64,000 nucleotides of DNA from Sphingomonas sp. Leaf230 (GTDB lineage: Bacteria > Pseudomonadota > Alphaproteobacteria > Sphingomonadales > Sphingomonadaceae), in contig NZ_LMKW01000009.1 in assembly GCF_001421745.1 (NCBI RefSeq), forward strand, positions 467,132 through 531,131. The letters are read 5' to 3'. This document shows, one piece after another, positions 11,809-22,071 of the stretch. Position 1 is the stretch's first letter. Each line of letters opens with the position of its first letter. Under the pieces are notes generated by a model. The model saw only the letters and a list, made by a program, of their open reading frames with translations, did no database searches and was not told the origin of the DNA. A program made the position numbers and the translations under genes.

Positions 11809-14800
11809 ATGAAATCGAACCTGTCGACCCGCGTTCGCGGTCGCGTCCTCGCGCATGTGCTGCTGACTGGCTGCGCGCTGACTTCGCTGACCGCCACCAG
11901 AGCCTATGCGCGTCCCGATGCCGCGACCCCGGTCGGCGCGCCGCGTGCGGCAGGCTCGATCGTCGGTACCGTGTCGCAGGCTGGCAGCGGTGAGTATCTC
12001 GACGGTGCGTCGGTATCGATCCCGGCGCTGGACCTGTCGACCGTGGTCGATCGCACCGGACGGTTCTCGCTGGTCGGCGTCCCCACCGGCACGCACGAAC
12101 TCGTGATCCGCTATGTCGGCTTCCCCGACGCGCACCGGACGGTGACGGTCGTCGATGCCGCCGTGACGCTCGACGTCGCGATGACCACCGAAGTCGGTGC
12201 GAACGCAGGCGAGGGCGACGAGATCGTCGTTTCCGGCTCGCGGCCGATCGCGGAGTCCGAAGCCGCCGCGCTCCAGATCCAGCGGACCAGCCCCTCGCTC
12301 GTCTCGGTCATCGCCTCCGATTCGATCGGTCGCCTCCCCGACCAGAACATCGCGCAGGCGGTCAGCCGCCTCCCCGGCGTCGGCGTCCAGCGCGACCAGG
12401 GCCAGGCGCGCTACATCACGCTGCGCGGCGCGCCGATCAACTGGACCACGCTGTCGATCGACGGCATCAACGTCGTCAGCCCCGAAGGTCGCGACGCTCG
12501 CTTCGATTCCATCCCCTCGGCGATCGCCTCGCAGATCATCGTGCGAAAGGCCGTCACTCCCGACATGACCGGCGAGACGATCGCCGGTAACGTCGACATC
12601 ATCACACGCTCGGCATTCGATTATCCGGGCATGAAGGTGCAGGCCAAGGGCGGCGTCGGCCATGTCGAACTCGGCAAGAAGACCGAATATGAGGGCTCGC
12701 TCGTCATCTCCGACCGGATCGACACCGGTATCGGCGAGTTCGGCATCGTCTCGTCCGCCAGCCTGTATCGTCGCGGCATGGTCACTGACAATTTCGAGAC
12801 CGATTTCGAGGCAGTCGACCGCGATCGCCGCCCCGGCTTCGAGACGCGCAACTGGGCCCGCGAGACCGAGAACAAGCTGTATCGCCTGACGCGGAAAAAC
12901 TACTCGCTGTCGACCCGCCTGGACTGGCGCCCGGCGCCCGGCCACAAGCTGTTCGCGGAGTCGATCTACTCGGCGTTCCAGGACGACGAACAGCGCAACA
13001 ATTACATCTTCGATCTCGACGACCAACAGTCGCGCGCGCCCAACGGTACCGCGGCCTGCACCGTCAACGCGCGCCCCGCGACCGGCACGACCGGTTATGC
13101 CGACGTCTGTACCGGCAACACGCCGCTGCTCGGCACGGTCTACGGCATCGATCTCAACTCGAACTTTACCGTGCGCAAATACAAGCAGTCGGTGTTCACC
13201 AACACGATCGGCGGCGATCACGAATTGGGCGCCTGGAACGTCAAATGGCGCGGTAATTTCACGCGTTCGATCGACGACCGCTCGCAGCCTGCACAGCTGA
13301 ACTACGACAGCCCGTCGTTCGGCACCAACGGTGCGAACGCCGCCAACCGCCTGACCGTCGGCTATGACCTGACCGACCCACAGCTCGCCAAGGTCCAGCT
13401 GTTCCGCACGATCCGCAACGCCGACGGCACCTTCTCGCGCGGCGCGCAGGTCACGTCGATCGAGGACTTTCCGCGCACCCTGGCCCGCTTGCGGTCGCTG
13501 AAGGCGCAGGACGTGACCGAAGCCTATACCGGCAAGCTCGACATCAGCCGCGAAGCCTCGGTGTTCGGCGCGCAGACGGTGTTCGCGGCTGGCCTTCGCT
13601 ACGACGATCGTACCAAGACCGCGAACGAGTATCTGCTCGAACTGAGCACGCCAGCCCAGTTCGCCGCGGCCGGCATTCCGACCGGCTACGCCGCCATCGC
13701 CAAGCCGGGCGGGTTCCAGGGCGAGATCCCGCTCGGCTACACGTTCCAGTATTTCGATCGGGACAAGATTCTGGCGTTGGTCGATCAAGCCAAGGCGGTC
13801 AGCCCGTTCGTGTCCACCGACGCCAATTTCTACGATGTCGGCGAGAAGGTCTATTCCGCCTATGCGATGGCGACGACGACCACCAACTGGGGCAGCGTCA
13901 TTGGCGGCGCGCGCGTCGAGCATATCCGTAACGACGCCCGTGCATTCTCGTCGCTCGGCCTGATCGACGTGAAGTCGAGCCAGACGCTCGTCTACCCAAG
14001 CCTGCACGTGAACTGGGACGTCAACGACCGGATGAAGGCGCGGCTGTCGTTCAACACCGGCGCCGCACGCCCTGATTACGATCAGTTGCGCCCCAATCTC
14101 AGCATCAACGACGCGAACGCGACGATCTCCGGCGGCAACCCCGACGCGAAGCCCGAAAAGGCCAAAGGCGTCGATCTCTACGTCGAATATTACACCATGC
14201 CGCGCGGCTTCCTGTCGATCGGCGCGTACTACAAGGACGTCACCGATGTCCTGTTCGACTCGACCCGGACCTACGGCCAGACGAACCTGAACGCTGCCGG
14301 CGTCGATAGGTCGGGCTATGTCTATTCGACCATTATCAACGGTGGCAAAGGCTACATCATGGGGATCGAGGGCGCGATCCAGCAGCAGCTAGACCCCTTC
14401 ACCGCTGATCTGGGCCTGCCGGACTGGATGGGGGGCTTCGGCGTCCAGCTCAACGCGACGATCAACAAGAGCCGCGCCGACACGCCGACAACGGGCGCGA
14501 TCCCGTCGCGCAAGGTGCCGCTGCCCGGCGCGTCGGATGCGATCTACAATCTGATCGCCTATTACGAGAAATACGGATTCTCGGCCCGCGTTTCCTATCA
14601 GAACCGGTCGGCGTGGCTCGATGCGATCGGCGCGGTGGACACGATCGGTGGCGTCGTCCGCGGCGTCGACGGCGGCGATTTCTACTGGGCCAAGGACAAT
14701 GAGCTCGACGCGTCGGTCCGCTATGCGATCAACGGCAATGTCGAGATTTACGGCGATTTCGCCAATCTGCTGAACGGTCCGGGCCGCCGCTATGTCGGAT

Positions 14801-14871
14801 CGTCGGCCTACACGATCGAGCATGAGACGTTCGGCCGGCGCTACACCGGCGGCGTGCGGGTGACGTTCTGA
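11809..14871 (+). CDS. TonB-dependent receptor with N-terminal carboxypeptidase-regulatory-like domain, likely phytate uptake
   Basis: This 1020-residue outer-membrane receptor has a signal region (residues 1-~34, ending TRAYA), a carboxypeptidase-regulatory-like beta domain (~45-130, GSIVGTV...SLVGVPTGTHELVIRYVG), a plug (EIVVSGSRPIAESEA, GRLPDQNIAQAVSRLPGV) and a long barrel ending RVTF. It belongs to the long receptor class expanded in Xanthomonas, Caulobacter and sphingomonads. Its stop overlaps the start of the phytase gene by one base (TGATG), and a PHO box lies about 85 bp upstream, so I infer that it imports phytate or its lower inositol phosphates. The ATG at 11809 follows GGGGGA; the upstream in-frame extension to 11632 runs through the PHO box and is not coding. 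Confidence 0.9.
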   Translation: MKSNLSTRVRGRVLAHVLLTGCALTSLTATRAYARPDAATPVGAPRAAGSIVGTVSQAGSGEYLDGASVSIPALDLSTVVDRTGRFSLVGVPTGTHELVIRYVGFPDAHRTVTVVDAAVTLDVAMTTEVGANAGEGDEIVVSGSRPIAESEAAALQIQRTSPSLVSVIASDSIGRLPDQNIAQAVSRLPGVGVQRDQGQARYITLRGAPINWTTLSIDGINVVSPEGRDARFDSIPSAIASQIIVRKAVTPDMTGETIAGNVDIITRSAFDYPGMKVQAKGGVGHVELGKKTEYEGSLVISDRIDTGIGEFGIVSSASLYRRGMVTDNFETDFEAVDRDRRPGFETRNWARETENKLYRLTRKNYSLSTRLDWRPAPGHKLFAESIYSAFQDDEQRNNYIFDLDDQQSRAPNGTAACTVNARPATGTTGYADVCTGNTPLLGTVYGIDLNSNFTVRKYKQSVFTNTIGGDHELGAWNVKWRGNFTRSIDDRSQPAQLNYDSPSFGTNGANAANRLTVGYDLTDPQLAKVQLFRTIRNADGTFSRGAQVTSIEDFPRTLARLRSLKAQDVTEAYTGKLDISREASVFGAQTVFAAGLRYDDRTKTANEYLLELSTPAQFAAAGIPTGYAAIAKPGGFQGEIPLGYTFQYFDRDKILALVDQAKAVSPFVSTDANFYDVGEKVYSAYAMATTTTNWGSVIGGARVEHIRNDARAFSSLGLIDVKSSQTLVYPSLHVNWDVNDRMKARLSFNTGAARPDYDQLRPNLSINDANATISGGNPDAKPEKAKGVDLYVEYYTMPRGFLSIGAYYKDVTDVLFDSTRTYGQTNLNAAGVDRSGYVYSTIINGGKGYIMGIEGAIQQQLDPFTADLGLPDWMGGFGVQLNATINKSRADTPTTGAIPSRKVPLPGASDAIYNLIAYYEKYGFSARVSYQNRSAWLDAIGAVDTIGGVVRGVDGGDFYWAKDNELDASVRYAINGNVEIYGDFANLLNGPGRRYVGSSAYTIEHETFGRRYTGGVRVTF

Positions 14872-15893
14872 TGCGCGCGCTTCCCTTTGCAGCGTTGCTG
14901 CTCGCGGGGTGTGCAACGACATCGGTCCCGGTGGCGATCGAGGCGCCGACAGTCGCGGCAACCGCCGAGACCGATCCGGTCGACACCGCCGCCGATGCCG
15001 CGGACGATCCCGCGATCTGGCGCAACGCAGGCGATCCGGCGAAGAGCCTCGTCATCGGCACCGACAAGAAGGCGGGCATCCACGTCTACGGCCTGGCGGG
15101 CAAGCGCCTGAGCTTCACCCCGGCCGCGCGGCTCAACAATGTCGACCTGCGCGACCTCGGGGGACGAGTCATCGCCGCTGCCAGCGACCGGGCGGACATC
15201 GCTACCGCACATGTCTCGCTGTTCACGCTCGACACGGCGGCGGCAAAGCTCGTGCCCCTCGGCCGCTTCCCGGTCGGTCCGGGCGAGGCCTATGGCATGT
15301 GCCTCTGGACCCGCGCAAGCGATCACGCGCTGTTCGGCTTCGTCGTGCTCAAGGACGGCCGCATCGACCAGGTCGCGATCGACCTGTCCGGCGCAGCGCC
15401 GAAGATGAAGACGGTCCGTTCGATGAAGCTAGGCACCCAGTCCGAAGGCTGCGTCGTCGACGACCGCACCGGGCTGCTCTACGTCGCCGAGGAGGACGTC
15501 GGCCTCTGGCGCTTCGACGCAGACCCATCGGCACCGGTCACGGCAACCCCGATCGCCAAGGTCGACGGCAAGACGCTGGTCGCCGACGCGGAGGGCCTCG
15601 CGCTCGCCCCGTCGGGCAGGAACGGCGGCTATCTCGTCGCGTCGAGCCAGGGGGACAACGCCTACACGCTCTACCGCCTGCCGGGCGTCACCTATGCCGG
15701 GCGCTTCCGGATAGGCGGCGGCGCGATCGACGGTACTAGCGATACCGACGGGATCGAACTGATGCTCGGCAACTTCGGCCCCGCCTACCCCCAAGGCCTG
15801 TTCGCCGCACAGGACGGCGACAACGCCCCGGCCACGCAGAACTTCAAATACGTCAGCTGGGCGAGCGTGAAGCGCGCGCTGAAGTTACGCTGA
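14871..15893 (+). CDS. Beta-propeller phytase, lipoprotein
   Basis: This 340-residue protein is a 3-phytase of the calcium-dependent beta-propeller family, releasing phosphate from inositol hexakisphosphate. The family signature DTAADAADDPAIW, followed by LVIGTDKKAG and GLAGKRL, is near the N-terminus; VDDRTGLLYVAEEDVGLWRF and ADAEGLAL are also typical. The N-terminus ends in a lipobox, LLAGC, with Cys14 the lipidation site, so the enzyme is probably membrane-anchored rather than freely secreted. It is translationally coupled to the TonB receptor, giving a hydrolyse-and-import pair. The 3' end overlaps the convergent UbiB-like gene by 9 bp. Confidence 0.93.
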   Translation: MRALPFAALLLAGCATTSVPVAIEAPTVAATAETDPVDTAADAADDPAIWRNAGDPAKSLVIGTDKKAGIHVYGLAGKRLSFTPAARLNNVDLRDLGGRVIAAASDRADIATAHVSLFTLDTAAAKLVPLGRFPVGPGEAYGMCLWTRASDHALFGFVVLKDGRIDQVAIDLSGAAPKMKTVRSMKLGTQSEGCVVDDRTGLLYVAEEDVGLWRFDADPSAPVTATPIAKVDGKTLVADAEGLALAPSGRNGGYLVASSQGDNAYTLYRLPGVTYAGRFRIGGGAIDGTSDTDGIELMLGNFGPAYPQGLFAAQDGDNAPATQNFKYVSWASVKRALKLR

Positions 15894-17234
15894 CCCTTTA
15901 GATGGCGCGCCGTCGCAACAGGCAGCGACCATCGTGCGAATGTCGACCCGCGCCTTGAGGCGCGCGGCGAGCAGGGCGGTGCCGCTGATCTTGCGCTGGA
16001 CGAACAGCGTGTCGATCGGGGGCAAGTGCCAGGTATCGCGGTCACGCGCGATCTCGGTGCCCTGTTCGCGCAGCACGCCGACGAACGCGCGGTCGCCGAA
16101 GTCGAACGGGCCGGGCTTGGCGAGCTCGGCGAGGATGACGTCGATCATCCGGTCGACGAGTGCGCGATGCTGGAGAACGGCCGCTTCGCCGAGGAACCCC
16201 GCGGCGATCGCGGCTTCGCGTACCGCGTCACGGTCGCCGGCGAGCGCAGCGGTAAGCAAGCGGCGATACCCTTCACCGGTCTCGGCGGGGAGGGGGCGGG
16301 CGGCACCGAAATCGAGCAGGACGAGCTTTTCCGTCTCGGGCTGCCAGCGGTAGTTGGCGAAGTTCGGATCGGTCTGCATCAGCCGCCAGTCGAACAACTC
16401 GCGCAGCACGAGCGAGATCAGGTCGTGCATCACGCGGTCGCGAACGTCCTGCGGCGCGGTTTCAAGCGTCTCGACGGGCACGCCGGTGACGAAGCTCATC
16501 GCGAGGACGCGTGGCGTGGTGAGCTCGGAATAGAGCGCGGGCACGACGAACTGCGACTGGTCGGCAAGCAGGTTGCCGTAGCGCGCGAGCATCTGCGCCT
16601 CGCGGAGGTAATCGGCTTCCTCGTGCAGTTGCTTTTTCGCCTCGTCGAGCAACGGCGCGATGTCGAGCGCCTTCGGGAGCATGCCCGACACGCGCAGGAG
16701 TGTCGCCACGTTGTCCACGTCCGCGTCGATGCTCTCCTTCACGCCGGGATACTGGACCTTGATCGCCAGTTCGGTGCCGTCGGGCAGGCGCGCGCGGTGG
16801 ACCTGGCCGATCGAGGCGGCGGCGACCGGGTGCGCCTGGAAATGCGCGAAGCGGCGGCGCCAATCCTTGCCCCATTCGGCGGCGAGAACGCGGTCGAGCT
16901 GCTGCGGCGGCATGTGGTTCGCGTTGTTGCGCAGGCGGGCGAGGATGGTCGCGAGTTCGGGCGGGAGCATGTCACCCGCGTCCATCGAGATCATTTGCCC
17001 CAGCTTCATCGCTGCGCCGCGGAGGTGGGAGAGCTGGTCGGCGACGCGCGTGGCGTTGGCGGGAGTGAGGAGGAGGTCACCGATCTTGGGGCGTTCGCCG
17101 TTGGCGAGGCGGCGGGCGCCTTCCGCAACGACTCCGCCTGCGACGCCGCCTGCGAGTTTGCCGAAGACGCCGAGACGGGCGAGGCGGCCGCTCGGGATCG
17201 CGCGTCCGGCGCTGTTGCCGCTGTCTTCGGTCAC
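15885..17234 (-). CDS. AarF/ABC1/UbiB-family atypical kinase
   Basis: This 449-residue protein has the UbiB-fold hallmarks: the KxGQ motif in AAMKLGQMIS, the Ala-rich nucleotide loop AAASIGQVHRA, the lysine in LAIKVQYPGV, and the metal-binding VLLDFGAAR. Members support ubiquinone biosynthesis or lipid handling as atypical ATPases/kinases. Here there is no ubiquinone neighbour, so the exact role is open. No clear transmembrane helices are seen at the C-terminus, unlike classical UbiB. I start at the GTG at 17234, preceded by AAGGAAC; an ATG at 17312 is a possible but less likely alternative with a Pro/Arg-rich extension. It converges on and overlaps the phytase gene. Confidence 0.88.
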   Translation of the reverse strand: MTEDSGNSAGRAIPSGRLARLGVFGKLAGGVAGGVVAEGARRLANGERPKIGDLLLTPANATRVADQLSHLRGAAMKLGQMISMDAGDMLPPELATILARLRNNANHMPPQQLDRVLAAEWGKDWRRRFAHFQAHPVAAASIGQVHRARLPDGTELAIKVQYPGVKESIDADVDNVATLLRVSGMLPKALDIAPLLDEAKKQLHEEADYLREAQMLARYGNLLADQSQFVVPALYSELTTPRVLAMSFVTGVPVETLETAPQDVRDRVMHDLISLVLRELFDWRLMQTDPNFANYRWQPETEKLVLLDFGAARPLPAETGEGYRRLLTAALAGDRDAVREAAIAAGFLGEAAVLQHRALVDRMIDVILAELAKPGPFDFGDRAFVGVLREQGTEIARDRDTWHLPPIDTLFVQRKISGTALLAARLKARVDIRTMVAACCDGAPSKGSA

Positions 17235-17350
17235 GGGTGTTCCTTGGGTTTCTTGGGCTGTGCGTCTCGGACGGGATATGGGTGCCGGACACGGTCGATC
17301 AATCGAACCCAACGCGCGAAGTTAATCGAGGCTACCCTTGTCCTCTTGCA

Positions 17351-17415
17351 AAGCTTGTTCTCCCGCGAAGGCGGGAGCCCAGACTGGGTCCCCGCCTTCG
17401 CGGGGAAACAAGCTT
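17351..17415. repeat. Palindromic element, TTCTCCCGCGAAGGCGGGA family
   Basis: AAGCTTGTTCTCCCGCGAAG on the left is mirrored by CTTCGCGGGGAAACAAGCTT on the right, a nearly perfect 65-bp palindrome. Copies of the same family lie at 20140-20198, 37470-37524 and, inside a gene, at 39353-39408. Confidence 0.85.
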
Positions 17416-17439
17416 GGCGCGGATGCTCAAAACTTGATC

Positions 17440-17530
17440 CTCCCCTGCAAGGGGAGGTGGCCGCCTTTTGACTGACTTAGCGATACCCCTCTGCTCGGCT
17501 GCGCCAGCTACCTCCCTTTGCAGGGGAGGA
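17440..17530. repeat. Paired palindromic element, TCCTCCCCTGCAAGGGGAGG family
   Basis: ATCCTCCCCTGCAAGGGGAG near 17440 is matched by an inverted copy (CTACCTCCCTTTGCAGGGGAGG) near 17508-17529. With the preceding element and the glnA terminator it occupies the 440-bp space between the UbiB-like gene and glnA. The remaining stretch, 17574-17674, holds short GC-rich inverted repeats but no gene that I can support. Confidence 0.75.
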
Positions 17531-17536
17531 TTTACG

Positions 17537-17573
17537 AAAAGAGGGCGCCCGAATTGCTCCGCGCGCCCTCTTC
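17537..17573 (-). terminator. Terminator downstream of glnA
   Basis: Read on the minus strand, AAGAGGGCGC(GC) pairs with GCGCCCTCTT around a 10-12 nt loop and is followed by TTTTC. It is about 100 bp after the glnA stop. Confidence 0.65.
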
Positions 17574-17674
17574 CAATTCAGCGACGTGGCAAAGCCACGC
17601 CGTCGGTCGTCGCTACTCGCGACGCCGGCCGACAGCGGCTGTGCGCTATCGCGCACCGCTGCCGGCTCGGCAGC

Positions 17675-19087
17675 TCAGCCGCTGTAGTACATATCATACT
17701 CGACCGGGCTAGGCGTCATCTCCCAACGCGCAACCTCGGCGTACTTGATCTCGACATAGCTCTCGATCTGGTCCTTCGAGAACACGTCGCCCTTCAGCAG
17801 GAAGTCGTGATCCGCGAGCAGGCATTCGAGCGCCTCGCGGAGCGAACCCGCGACGGTCGGGACCTGCGCGAGCTCCGCCGGCGGCAGGTCGTACAGGTTC
17901 TTGTCCATCGCTTCGCCCGGATGGATCTTGTTGAGGATGCCGTCCATGCCCGCCATCATCAGCGCCGCATAAGCAAGATACGGGTTGGCCAGCGCGTCCG
18001 GGAAGCGCACTTCGACGCGCTTCGCCTTGGGGCCGGTGCCGTAAGGAATGCGGCACGATGCCGAGCGGTTGCGTGCCGAGTAGGCGAGCAGCACCGGCGC
18101 TTCGTAGCCGGGGACGAGGCGCTTGTAGCTGTTGGTCGACGGGTTGGTGAACGCGTTGACCGCCTTGGCATGCTTGATGATGCCGCCAATGAAATACAGG
18201 CACATGTCGCTGAGGCCCGCATAACCGTTGCCGGCGAACAGCGGGGTCTTGCCTTCCCAGATCGAGAAGTGCGTGTGCATCCCCGAGCCGTTGTCCTCCT
18301 TGATCGGCTTCGGCATGAACGTCGCGGTCTTGCCGTATGCATGCGCGACCTGGTGGACGACGTACTTGTAGATCTGCATCCGATCCGCGGTCTGCGTCAG
18401 CGTGCCGAAGGTCAGGCCCAGCTCATGCTGTGCGGCCGCGACTTCGTGGTGATGCTTGTCGCAGGGCAGGCCCATCTCGATCATCGTCGAGACCATCTCG
18501 CCGCGGATGTCGACGGCGCTGTCGACCGGTGCAACCGGGAAATACCCGCCCTTGGCGCGCGGACGGTGGCCGAGGTTGCCGCCCTCGTACTCGCGACCCG
18601 AATTGCCCGGCAGCTCGATGTCGTCGATCTTGTAGTAGCTGGTCGAATAGCTGTTCTCGAAGCGCACGTCGTCGAACATGAAGAATTCGGCTTCGGGGCC
18701 GACATACACGGTGTCGCCGACGCCGGTGGTCAGCAGATACGCCTCGGCGCGCTTGGCGGTCGAGCGCGGATCGCGCGCGTACAGCTCGCCGGTCGACGGA
18801 TCGCTGATGTCGCAGATCAGGATCATCATCGGCGTCGCCGAGAACGGATCGACATAAACTGCGTCGAGATCGGGCTTGAGCGTCATGTCGCTCTCGTTGA
18901 TCGCCTTCCAGCCCTCGATCGACGAGCCGTCGAACATCAGGCCGTCGGTCAGCTCGTCTTCGCCGATCAGGCTGGCGACCATCGTCAGATGCTGCCACTT
19001 GCCCTTGGGATCGGTGAACCGCAGATCGACCCACTCGATCTCCTGGTCCTTGATCATATTGAGAACGTCGGAGGCCGAATTCGCCAT
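17675..19087 (-). CDS. glnA: Glutamine synthetase, type I
   Basis: This 470-residue enzyme condenses ammonia and glutamate to glutamine using ATP and is the entry point of nitrogen assimilation. It has the family's usual length and motifs: FDGSSIEGW, the metal ligands in [30 protein letters not shown], and the adenylylation tyrosine in KNLYDLPP, so it should be controlled by GlnE-dependent AMP addition. The ATG at 19087 begins [12 protein letters not shown], normal for the family, with AAGGGC upstream; the in-frame extension to 19183 is not coding. It follows glnB by 143 bp on the same strand and is likely co-transcribed from the sigma-54 promoter ahead of glnB. Confidence 0.98.
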   Translation of the reverse strand: MANSASDVLNMIKDQEIEWVDLRFTDPKGKWQHLTMVASLIGEDELTDGLMFDGSSIEGWKAINESDMTLKPDLDAVYVDPFSATPMMILICDISDPSTGELYARDPRSTAKRAEAYLLTTGVGDTVYVGPEAEFFMFDDVRFENSYSTSYYKIDDIELPGNSGREYEGGNLGHRPRAKGGYFPVAPVDSAVDIRGEMVSTMIEMGLPCDKHHHEVAAAQHELGLTFGTLTQTADRMQIYKYVVHQVAHAYGKTATFMPKPIKEDNGSGMHTHFSIWEGKTPLFAGNGYAGLSDMCLYFIGGIIKHAKAVNAFTNPSTNSYKRLVPGYEAPVLLAYSARNRSASCRIPYGTGPKAKRVEVRFPDALANPYLAYAALMMAGMDGILNKIHPGEAMDKNLYDLPPAELAQVPTVAGSLREALECLLADHDFLLKGDVFSKDQIESYVEIKYAEVARWEMTPSPVEYDMYYSG

Positions 19088-19230
19088 GATGCTTGCCCTT
19101 CGTTTTGAGACTTCCGCCGCATCATGCGGGGAATCTAATTGCGGTATGGAACGGGATTTCCACACAATGTTGCGTCGCGTCAAATGACGATGTCGTCACT
19201 CGTCGTCAACGCAATATGCGTGGTCTGGAA

Positions 19231-19689
<459 letters not shown>

Positions 19690-19707
19690 TCACTGCCTGA
19701 AATTGCG

Positions 19708-19722
19708 GCACCTAGGCGGTGC
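19708..19722. promoter_or_regulatory. NtrC-type enhancer site upstream of glnBA
   Basis: GCACCTAGGCGGTGC is a perfect GCACC-N5-GGTGC dyad, the NtrC recognition pattern. It is centred about 70 bp upstream of the -24/-12 element, a usual distance for an activator of sigma-54 polymerase. Confidence 0.65.
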
Positions 19723-19750
19723 GTGCGCAATGAAGGGGCAGGGGAGCTGA

Positions 19751-20086
19751 TCACAGGATTTCGTGCAGCCGCGCGATCGGGCGGCCGAGGCGGACGCCTT
19801 TGTCGGTCTCGACCAGCGGGCGCTCGATCAACAGCGGATCGATCATCATCGCGTCGAGGATCGCTTCGGCGTCGCCGTGCTTGACCGCCTTGGCGCCATC
19901 CTCGGCCATGCGGAGCCCCTGGCGCGGCGTCATACCGGCGCGGTCGTAGAGACGGACGAGTTCCGCGCGGGAGGGCGGGTTCTTGAGGTATTCGACGATC
20001 GTGACGTCCGCCCCGGCGTCTTGCAGCAGGGCGAGCGCCTCGCGGGACTTGGAGCAGCGCGGGTTGTGGTAGATCGTCGCCTTCAC
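19751..20086 (-). CDS. arsC: Arsenate reductase, glutaredoxin-coupled ArsC family
   Basis: This 111-residue protein has the ArsC thioredoxin-like fold: MKATIYHNPRCSKSREAL with the redox-active Cys11, then EYLKNPPSR and a C-terminal RPLVETDKGVRLGRP. It would reduce arsenate to arsenite. No arsenite pump, ArsR regulator or other ars gene is adjacent; lone ArsC-like (YfgD-type) proteins are frequent in proteobacteria, so arsenic resistance is not certain. It ends about 29 bp before the NtrC site of glnBA. Confidence 0.88.
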   Translation of the reverse strand: MKATIYHNPRCSKSREALALLQDAGADVTIVEYLKNPPSRAELVRLYDRAGMTPRQGLRMAEDGAKAVKHGDAEAILDAMMIDPLLIERPLVETDKGVRLGRPIARLHEIL

Positions 20087-20139
20087 GAATGCTCCGTCAT
20101 CTCAAACTAGCCCGGCTTAAACACAGGTCTTACCCGCTT

Positions 20140-20198
20140 CTTGTTCTCCCGCGAAGGCGGGAGCCCAGTCTGGGCTCCCGCCTTCGCGGGAGAACAAG
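20140..20198. repeat. Perfect 59-bp palindrome, TTCTCCCGCGAAGGCGGGA family
   Basis: CTTGTTCTCCCGCGAAGGCG and the bases that follow to 20168 are mirrored without mismatch in 20170-20198 around a single central T. It lies between arsC and accC and is the best-preserved copy in the window. Confidence 0.9.
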
Positions 20199-20216
20199 CT
20201 TAGTACCGTAGGGAAG

Positions 20217-21569
20217 TTAAGCCCCCTGCTTGGCCAACCACTCTTCCAGCCACTTGATCGTGTACGCGCCTTCCTGAAACTCGGGATCGTCTAGCAGTGC
20301 ACGGTGCAGCGGGATCGTCGTCGTGACGCCCTCGATCACCATCTCCTCGAGCGCACGTCGCAACCGGCGCAGCGCGCCCTGCCGAGTCGTCCCGTAGACG
20401 ATCAGCTTGGCGATCATCGAGTCGTAGTAAGGCGGCACGCGATACCCCGCATACAGCCCGCTATCGACGCGCACATGCATCCCGCCCGGCGCGTGATACA
20501 CCTTCACCAGCCCCGGCGACGGTGCGAACGTGCGCGGGTCCTCGGCGTTGATGCGGCATTCGATCGCATGGCCGCGGAACTGGACGTCTTCCTGACGGAG
20601 CGTCAGCGGATGACCTTCGGCGACGCGGATCTGCTCGCGCACAAGGTCCAGCCCGGTGATCATCTCGGTCACCGGATGCTCGACCTGGAGCCGGGTGTTC
20701 ATCTCGATGAAGTAGAACTCGCCCGCTTCCCATAGGAACTCGATCGTCCCCGCGCCGCGATAGCCCATGTCGGCCATCGCCTTGGCGACGATCCCGCCCA
20801 TCCGCTCGCGCTCTTCGGCGGTAATGATAGGCGAGGGCGCTTCCTCGAGCACCTTCTGGTGGCGGCGCTGCAACGAGCAGTCGCGCTCGCCCAGGTGGAT
20901 CGCGTTACCCTCACCGTCGCCGAAGATCTGGAATTCGATATGACGCGGATTGCCGAGGTATTTTTCCATGTAGACGGTGGCGTCGCCGAACGCGGCCTTC
21001 GCCTCGCTGCCGGCCTGCTGCATCTGCGTTTCGAGATCGTCGGGGTCGTTGACGACCTTCATGCCGCGGCCACCGCCGCCGGACGCCGCCTTGATGATCA
21101 CCGGGTAGCCGATCGACTCTGCGATCCGCTTGGCCTCGGCGATGTCGCTGATCGCGCCGTCGGAGCCGGGGACGAGCGGTAGCCCGAGTGCGCCCGCGGT
21201 GCGCTTCGCTTGGACCTTGTCGCCCATCGTGCGGATGTGCTCAGGCTTCGGGCCGACGAACAGGATGTTGTGCAGTTCGACGATCTCGGCAAACTGTGCG
21301 TTTTCGCTGAGGAAGCCGTAGCCCGGATGGATCGCGTCCGCGCCCGAGATTTCAGCGGCCGAAATGATGTTCGGGATGTTCAGATAGCTGTCCGCGGCGG
21401 ACGGCGGTCCGATGCAGATCGCCTCGTCTGCGAGCCGGACGTGCATCGCGTCGGCGTCGGCGGTCGAATGCACCGCCACCGTCTTGATGCCCATCTCATG
21501 GCAGGCACGGTGGATCCGCAGCGCGATCTCGCCGCGATTCGCGATGAGCAGCTTCTTGATTTGCGGCAT
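20217..21569 (-). CDS. accC: Acetyl-CoA carboxylase, biotin carboxylase subunit
   Basis: This 450-residue ATP-grasp enzyme carboxylates the biotin carried by AccB with bicarbonate and ATP, the first half-reaction of fatty acid synthesis. It starts [18 protein letters not shown], has the glycine loop [10 protein letters not shown], the active-site [13 protein letters not shown] and [14 protein letters not shown]. The ATG at 21569 overlaps the accB stop (TAATG). A longer in-frame reading to 22094 only runs through accB in the wrong frame. It is the last gene of aroQ-accB-accC. Confidence 0.98.
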   Translation of the reverse strand: MPQIKKLLIANRGEIALRIHRACHEMGIKTVAVHSTADADAMHVRLADEAICIGPPSAADSYLNIPNIISAAEISGADAIHPGYGFLSENAQFAEIVELHNILFVGPKPEHIRTMGDKVQAKRTAGALGLPLVPGSDGAISDIAEAKRIAESIGYPVIIKAASGGGGRGMKVVNDPDDLETQMQQAGSEAKAAFGDATVYMEKYLGNPRHIEFQIFGDGEGNAIHLGERDCSLQRRHQKVLEEAPSPIITAEERERMGGIVAKAMADMGYRGAGTIEFLWEAGEFYFIEMNTRLQVEHPVTEMITGLDLVREQIRVAEGHPLTLRQEDVQFRGHAIECRINAEDPRTFAPSPGLVKVYHAPGGMHVRVDSGLYAGYRVPPYYDSMIAKLIVYGTTRQGALRRLRRALEEMVIEGVTTTIPLHRALLDDPEFQEGAYTIKWLEEWLAKQGA

Positions 21570-22057
21570 TATTCCACCACGACCAGCGGCTGGTCGAACT
21601 CGACCGGCTGGCCGTTCTCGACCAGGATCGCGGTCACGGTGCCGGCCGACGGCGCGACGATCGTGTTCATCACCTTCATCGCCTCGATGATCAGCAGCGT
21701 GTCGCCCGCATTGACCTTCTGGCCGACCGTCGAGAACGGCTTCGCCTCGGGGTTGGCGGCGAGATAGACGGTGCCGACCATCGGCGACTTGACCGCGCTC
21801 GCGCTGATCGCGGGGGCGGATGCGCCAACCTCGGCCTGCGGGATCGACAGCGGCGCAGACACAGGGGCCGGGGCGGGCGCCTGTGCATAATGCGCGACGG
21901 GGGCAGCCTGGGCGGCCTTGCGCGCGACGCGGATCCGGCGCGAGCCATCCTCGACCTCGATCTCGGTCAGCTGCGTGGTGTCGAGCAGTTCGGCGAGCTG
22001 GCGCACCAGGGTCACATCGACCTGCATCGCACCGGTGTTTTCGGTTGTATCGTTCAT
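21569..22057 (-). CDS. accB: Acetyl-CoA carboxylase biotin carboxyl carrier protein
   Basis: This 162-residue protein carries the biotin that shuttles CO2 from AccC to the carboxyltransferase. The C-terminal biotinyl domain (~85-162) has the attachment site EAMKVMN with Lys128. A Pro/Ala-rich flexible linker (~48-75) separates it from the N-terminal helical domain. GGAGG lies about 8 nt before the ATG at 22057. It is 14 bp after aroQ and overlaps accC. Confidence 0.97.
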   Translation of the reverse strand: MNDTTENTGAMQVDVTLVRQLAELLDTTQLTEIEVEDGSRRIRVARKAAQAAPVAHYAQAPAPAPVSAPLSIPQAEVGASAPAISASAVKSPMVGTVYLAANPEAKPFSTVGQKVNAGDTLLIIEAMKVMNTIVAPSAGTVTAILVENGQPVEFDQPLVVVE

Positions 22058-22071
22058 GGCGGGGCCTCCTG

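Noticed and set aside
11710..14007. 765-codon open frame opposite the second TonB receptor
   Set aside because: Composition is a shadow of the receptor codons and it has no motif or ribosome binding site.
17468..19108. 546-codon frame antisense to glnA
   Set aside because: Antisense shadow of an unmistakable glutamine synthetase.
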